This document shows positions 14,801 through 16,735 of a stretch of DNA of 16,735 bases, one piece after another (positions within the stretch are counted from its first letter, which is position 1; every line of letters starts with the position of its first letter). The position numbers were made by a program, and so were the translations under genes. Below the pieces are notes generated by a model that did no database searches, was not told where the DNA came from, and saw nothing but the letters and a program-made list of their open reading frames with translations. Source of the stretch: Bacteroidales bacterium (GTDB taxonomy: Bacteria; Bacteroidota; Bacteroidia; Bacteroidales; VadinHA17); NCBI GenBank assembly GCA_016936695.1, contig JAFGXK010000082.1:1-16735 (forward strand), read 5' to 3'.

Positions 14801-14854
14801 CTCGTCCCTTCATGCTCTCTCCATTTCATGCACGAATACTCGGGTTTTTTTTAA

Positions 14855-14886
14855 CCACGGAGTCACACGGAGTAATCCACGGATTA
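14855..14886. repeat. Irregular CACGGAGT repeats
   Basis: CCACGGAGT (14855-14863), ACACGGAGT (14865-14873) and CCACGGATT (14878-14886) are near-copies spaced 10 and 13 bases apart, after a run of T. The wording 'aaCCACGGAGt-cacACGGAGt' resembles short repeats I recall from environmental Bacteroidota and other bacterial genomes. No gene or promoter is seen in this stretch. Confidence 0.6.
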
Positions 14887-14920
14887 ACAGGGAGTTACAT
14901 GTTTTTCAAATTTTTAATAA

Positions 14921-14976
14921 CCTCCTGCCTCACGCCTCCTGCCTCACGCCTCCTGACTCATGCCTCACTCCTTGCG
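14921..14976. repeat. Tandem 14-mer repeat CCTCCTGCCTCACG
   Basis: There are two perfect copies (14921-14934, 14935-14948), a third with two changes (14949-14962) and a degenerate fourth (14963-14976, CCTCACTCCTTGCG). Within the unit, CCTCCTG and CCTCACG are near repeats, so the base period is about 7, the same as the nearby GCAAGAC array. It runs directly into a homopyrimidine tract. Confidence 0.85.
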
Positions 14977-15021
14977 CCTCCTCCCCCTTCTCCCTTTCTC
15001 CCCCTCTCTTTTTCTTTTCTT
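14977..15021. other. 45-nt uninterrupted homopyrimidine tract
   Basis: All 45 bases are C or T on the plus strand, C-rich first and T-rich towards the end. The tract stops 35 bases before the start of the SpmA/SpmB-like gene and overlaps the place where its -33 promoter region should be. Such tracts can form triplex (H-) DNA under supercoiling. No function is shown by the sequence itself. Confidence 0.85.
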
Positions 15022-15031
15022 ATTAATTCTC

Positions 15032-15039
15032 TATCTTAG
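15032..15039 (+). promoter_or_regulatory. Weak -7-like box before the SpmA/SpmB-like gene
   Basis: TATCTTAG matches the TAnnTTTG consensus at all but one position and lies 17 bases before the ATG at 15057, a spacing similar to the aldolase promoter. There is no TTG-type -33 element; that position is inside the homopyrimidine tract. Confidence 0.3.
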
Positions 15040-15056
15040 CTGATCATTTTTCAAAG

Positions 15057-16289
15057 ATGGCCCTGAACTATATCTGGATCGCATTCTTCCTTATCGGTTT
15101 CATCGTTGCTCTCGGTCAGCTGATATTTTCCGGCAATACAGCGATATTCAACGACATGATCAATTCCACCTTTGCCAGCGCGAAGACGGGTTTCGAGATA
15201 TCGCTTGGCCTTACCGGCGCCCTTACCCTGTGGATGGGTCTGATGAAGGTGGGTGAGAAAGGCGGTGTAGTCGGTATGCTTGGAAGACTCTTCGGTCCGT
15301 TCTTCGAAAAATTGTTTCCGGAACTTCCCAAAGGCCATCCTGCATACGGATCCATGATCCTGAACTTTTCCGCAAATATGCTTGGGCTCGATAATGCCGC
15401 CACACCAATGGGACTTAAGGCAATGAAGGAGATCCAGAATTCAAATCAAAAAAAGGATACTGCTTCGAACGCACAGATCATGTTCCTGGTCCTCAATGCC
15501 TCCGGACTGACAATAATCCCTGTAAGCATTATGGTTTACAGGACCCAGCTTGGTGCGGCCAACCCTGCTGATATTTTCATACCGATACTGATTTCCACCT
15601 ATGTGGCAACTCTTGTGGCTATGATAAGTGTAGCCGTTGTTCAGAAAATAAACCTCTTTGATAAGGTTATAATGGCTTATATGGGAGGCCTGACAGCAAT
15701 AATTGCCGGGATAATCTATTACTTCAGCACTCTGCCCAGGGAACAGATAGCCAATGTGTCGACCTTTGCGGCAAATTTCATTCTATTTGCCATAATAATT
15801 GTGTTCATTATCCTTGCCATGGTAAAAAAGGTTAACGTTTATGACGCTTTTATTGAAGGGGCGAAGGAAGGGTTCGGGGTGGCGATCAAAATAATACCAT
15901 TCCTGGTGGCTATCCTGGTGGCTATCGGGATATTCAGGGCTTCCGGCGCCATGGATTTCATAATCAAAGGCTTTGAGCATTTCTTTGCCTGGCTGGGTTT
16001 CGATACCCGCTTTACAGGAGCGCTTCCCGTAGCATTCATGAAGCCTCTTAGCGGAAGCGGTGCAAGAGGTCTTATGATCGACGCCATGACAACATACGGC
16101 GCCGATTCATTTTTGGGCCGGCTTTCATGCACCCTCCAGGGAGCAACTGATACAACCTTCTATATTATAGCAGTTTATTTCGGTTCGGTGGGAGTGAAGA
16201 ATACCCGTCATGCCGTTGGCTGCAGCCTGCTGGCTGATCTTGCGGGTGCTGTGACTGCAATACTTATTGCTTATCTGTTCTTTGGATAA
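15057..16289 (+). CDS. Fused SpmA-SpmB-type nucleoside-recognition (Gate) domain membrane protein
   Basis: This 410-residue, highly hydrophobic protein joins two Gate-domain halves. The first (about residues 1-200) has the SpmA-like LTLWMGLMKVGEKGGVVGMLGRLFGPFFEKLFP and NMLGLDNAATPMGLKAMKEIQ (107-127). The second (about 215-410) has the SpmB-like KIIPFLVAILVAIGIFRASGAMDF, PLSGSGARG (SGSGARG at 332-338) and a C-terminal membrane segment. In spore formers these are separate spore maturation proteins. In non-spore-forming Bacteroidota the fused form is common and its function is unknown, so the old name does not imply sporulation. Conserved polar motifs inside membrane helices suggest a transporter. 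The gene stands alone behind the repeat-filled spacer; the start ATG 15057 has only a weak purine stretch (AAAG) ahead of it. Confidence 0.9.
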   Translation: MALNYIWIAFFLIGFIVALGQLIFSGNTAIFNDMINSTFASAKTGFEISLGLTGALTLWMGLMKVGEKGGVVGMLGRLFGPFFEKLFPELPKGHPAYGSMILNFSANMLGLDNAATPMGLKAMKEIQNSNQKKDTASNAQIMFLVLNASGLTIIPVSIMVYRTQLGAANPADIFIPILISTYVATLVAMISVAVVQKINLFDKVIMAYMGGLTAIIAGIIYYFSTLPREQIANVSTFAANFILFAIIIVFIILAMVKKVNVYDAFIEGAKEGFGVAIKIIPFLVAILVAIGIFRASGAMDFIIKGFEHFFAWLGFDTRFTGALPVAFMKPLSGSGARGLMIDAMTTYGADSFLGRLSCTLQGATDTTFYIIAVYFGSVGVKNTRHAVGCSLLADLAGAVTAILIAYLFFG

Positions 16290-16300
16290 AAACGGATTAA

Positions 16301-16310
16301 GAACCGGTTC
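16301..16310. other. 10-bp perfect palindrome GAACCGGTTC
   Basis: This self-complementary 10-mer lies 12 bases after the stop of the Gate-domain gene, in the 69-base spacer before the last gene. It has no loop or T-run, so it is unlikely to be a terminator. It could be a protein-binding site or chance. Confidence 0.3.
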
Positions 16311-16349
16311 AAAGGGAGAAGACCATGACCATTTGATACTTAACCTAAA

Positions 16350-16357
16350 TATATTTG
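16350..16357 (+). promoter_or_regulatory. TAnnTTTG box touching the start of the last gene
   Basis: TATATTTG is an exact -7 consensus match and ends one base before ATG 16359. A TTTG (16332-16335) lies 14 bases upstream, which is closer than the usual spacing. If it is used, transcription would begin near 16362, between the two possible start codons ATG 16359 and ATG 16365. Confidence 0.35.
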
Positions 16358-16358
16358 T

Positions 16359-16735
16359 ATGAAAATGAATCTCATCCTTTCGTTATTTTTTGTTTTTTTA
16401 ATTTCCTGTAATCAGTCGCCTCAATCCGTGACCGGATTGCACGAGTCAGAAATTCAGTTCATTGATTCAGCTGAACTGACCAATGATTTTTACGACAATA
16501 CCGAAACTTTCACCCTGTCTCTTCTTGAACTTACAGTCGGAGGGGAGATTGCCAATCCTGGGAAAGTCGATTTCTCATCTCTTTCCAGACATTCTGTGAT
16601 CGTAAAGGAAACGCTTTTGGATCCCGAGGGAGGCGACAGATTCGTGGGAGCATACAGGTTCGACGGGTATTCCCTCTTCGATATCCTTAAAGACATTAAA
16701 GTTCAGAAAGCAAATTCTGAGGAATTCAACTCAGT
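16359..16735 (+). CDS. Lipoprotein, probable molybdopterin-oxidoreductase-like domain, 3' end outside the window
   Basis: The frame is open for 125 codons to the end of the window. It starts with a lipoprotein signal, MKMNLILSLFFVFLISC, with the lipobox LISC (Cys17); ATG 16365 is an alternative start. The mature part has LSLLELTVGGEIANPGKVDFSSLSRHSVIVKETLLDPEGGDRFVGAYRFDGYSLFDILKDIKV. The pattern 'L-x-V-x-G-x-[IV]-x-x-P' followed by 'y-x-G-x-x-L-x-D-[IL]-L' resembles the N-terminal part of the sulfite-oxidase-type molybdopterin-binding domain. The usual cofactor cysteine between those segments is not seen; the corresponding stretch reads KETLLDPEGGDRF. This might therefore be a cofactor-free relative. 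The family call is tentative because the protein is cut. Confidence 0.5.
   Translation, partial: MKMNLILSLFFVFLISCNQSPQSVTGLHESEIQFIDSAELTNDFYDNTETFTLSLLELTVGGEIANPGKVDFSSLSRHSVIVKETLLDPEGGDRFVGAYRFDGYSLFDILKDIKVQKANSEEFNS

Noticed and set aside
14713..14829. 39-residue N-terminal extension of the aldolase
   Set aside because: It is encoded by the promoter and GCAAGAC repeat DNA. The family starts near the GIIPVF strand, which fits ATG 14712, and a TAnnTTTG box lies inside the extension.
14773..14976. CRISPR array
   Set aside because: The repeats are 7 and 14 bases long, directly adjacent, without unique spacers, and there are no cas genes.
15057..16289. Evidence of sporulation from the SpmA/SpmB similarity
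   Set aside because: The fused form is common in non-spore-forming Bacteroidota, and no other sporulation gene is present.

Overview
The window looks like a chromosomal segment of an anaerobic member of the Bacteroidota (Bacteroidales/Marinilabiliales-like). The support is: a FucP-type sugar MFS carrier; Tat-exported Gfo/Idh/MocA and DUF1080 proteins; a lipoprotein GH29 fucosidase; a fused SpmA-SpmB protein; a 'cytidylate kinase-like' protein of the Bacteroidetes type; TAnnTTTG-type promoter boxes; almost no Shine-Dalgarno sequences; and intergenic low-complexity repeats. The oxygen-sensitive glycyl radical enzyme indicates anaerobic life. No RNA genes, IS elements, CRISPR arrays or phage genes were seen.

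Layout. (1) 1-2655: the 3' end of a glycyl-radical activating enzyme, a repeat-bearing spacer with a long inverted repeat, then a glycyl radical enzyme whose active-site residues match trans-4-hydroxy-L-proline dehydratase (HypD). (2) 2682-4099, minus strand: an NfeD / SPFH (stomatin-like) membrane pair. (3) 4289-5011: a cytidylate-kinase-like protein, meeting tail to tail, through a shared CTAG, a short NADP-type malic enzyme (5008-6315, minus). (4) 6316-6499: a divergent spacer with an 11-unit hexamer microsatellite directly in front of the next gene. (5) 6500-13999, plus strand: a carbohydrate block with an MFS sugar carrier, a Tat-exported Gfo/Idh/MocA oxidoreductase, a 1130-residue HEAT-repeat protein with two C-terminal DUF1080 (3-keto-glycoside hydrolase/lyase-like) domains, and a GH29 alpha-L-fucosidase lipoprotein. 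(6) 14038-14712, minus: a KDPG/KHG-type aldolase. (7) 14713-15056: a spacer with three unrelated short-repeat families and a 45-nt homopyrimidine run. (8) 15057-16289: a fused SpmA/SpmB-type membrane protein. (9) 16359 to the end: a lipoprotein cut off by the window, probably molybdopterin-oxidoreductase-like.

How the genes may work together. The most system-like part is 7781-13999. A secreted NAD(P)-type sugar dehydrogenase homologue, a secreted double-DUF1080 protein and an exo-fucosidase sit in tight order behind a sugar carrier. Gfo/Idh/MocA plus DUF1080 partners are known from oxidative (3-keto) glycoside cleavage in Bacteroides. Combining them with a fucosidase suggests an extracytoplasmic oxidative deglycosylation module; this is inference. 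The HypD locus suggests use of hydroxyproline from collagen or plant wall protein. The remaining genes are housekeeping or membrane-maintenance types.
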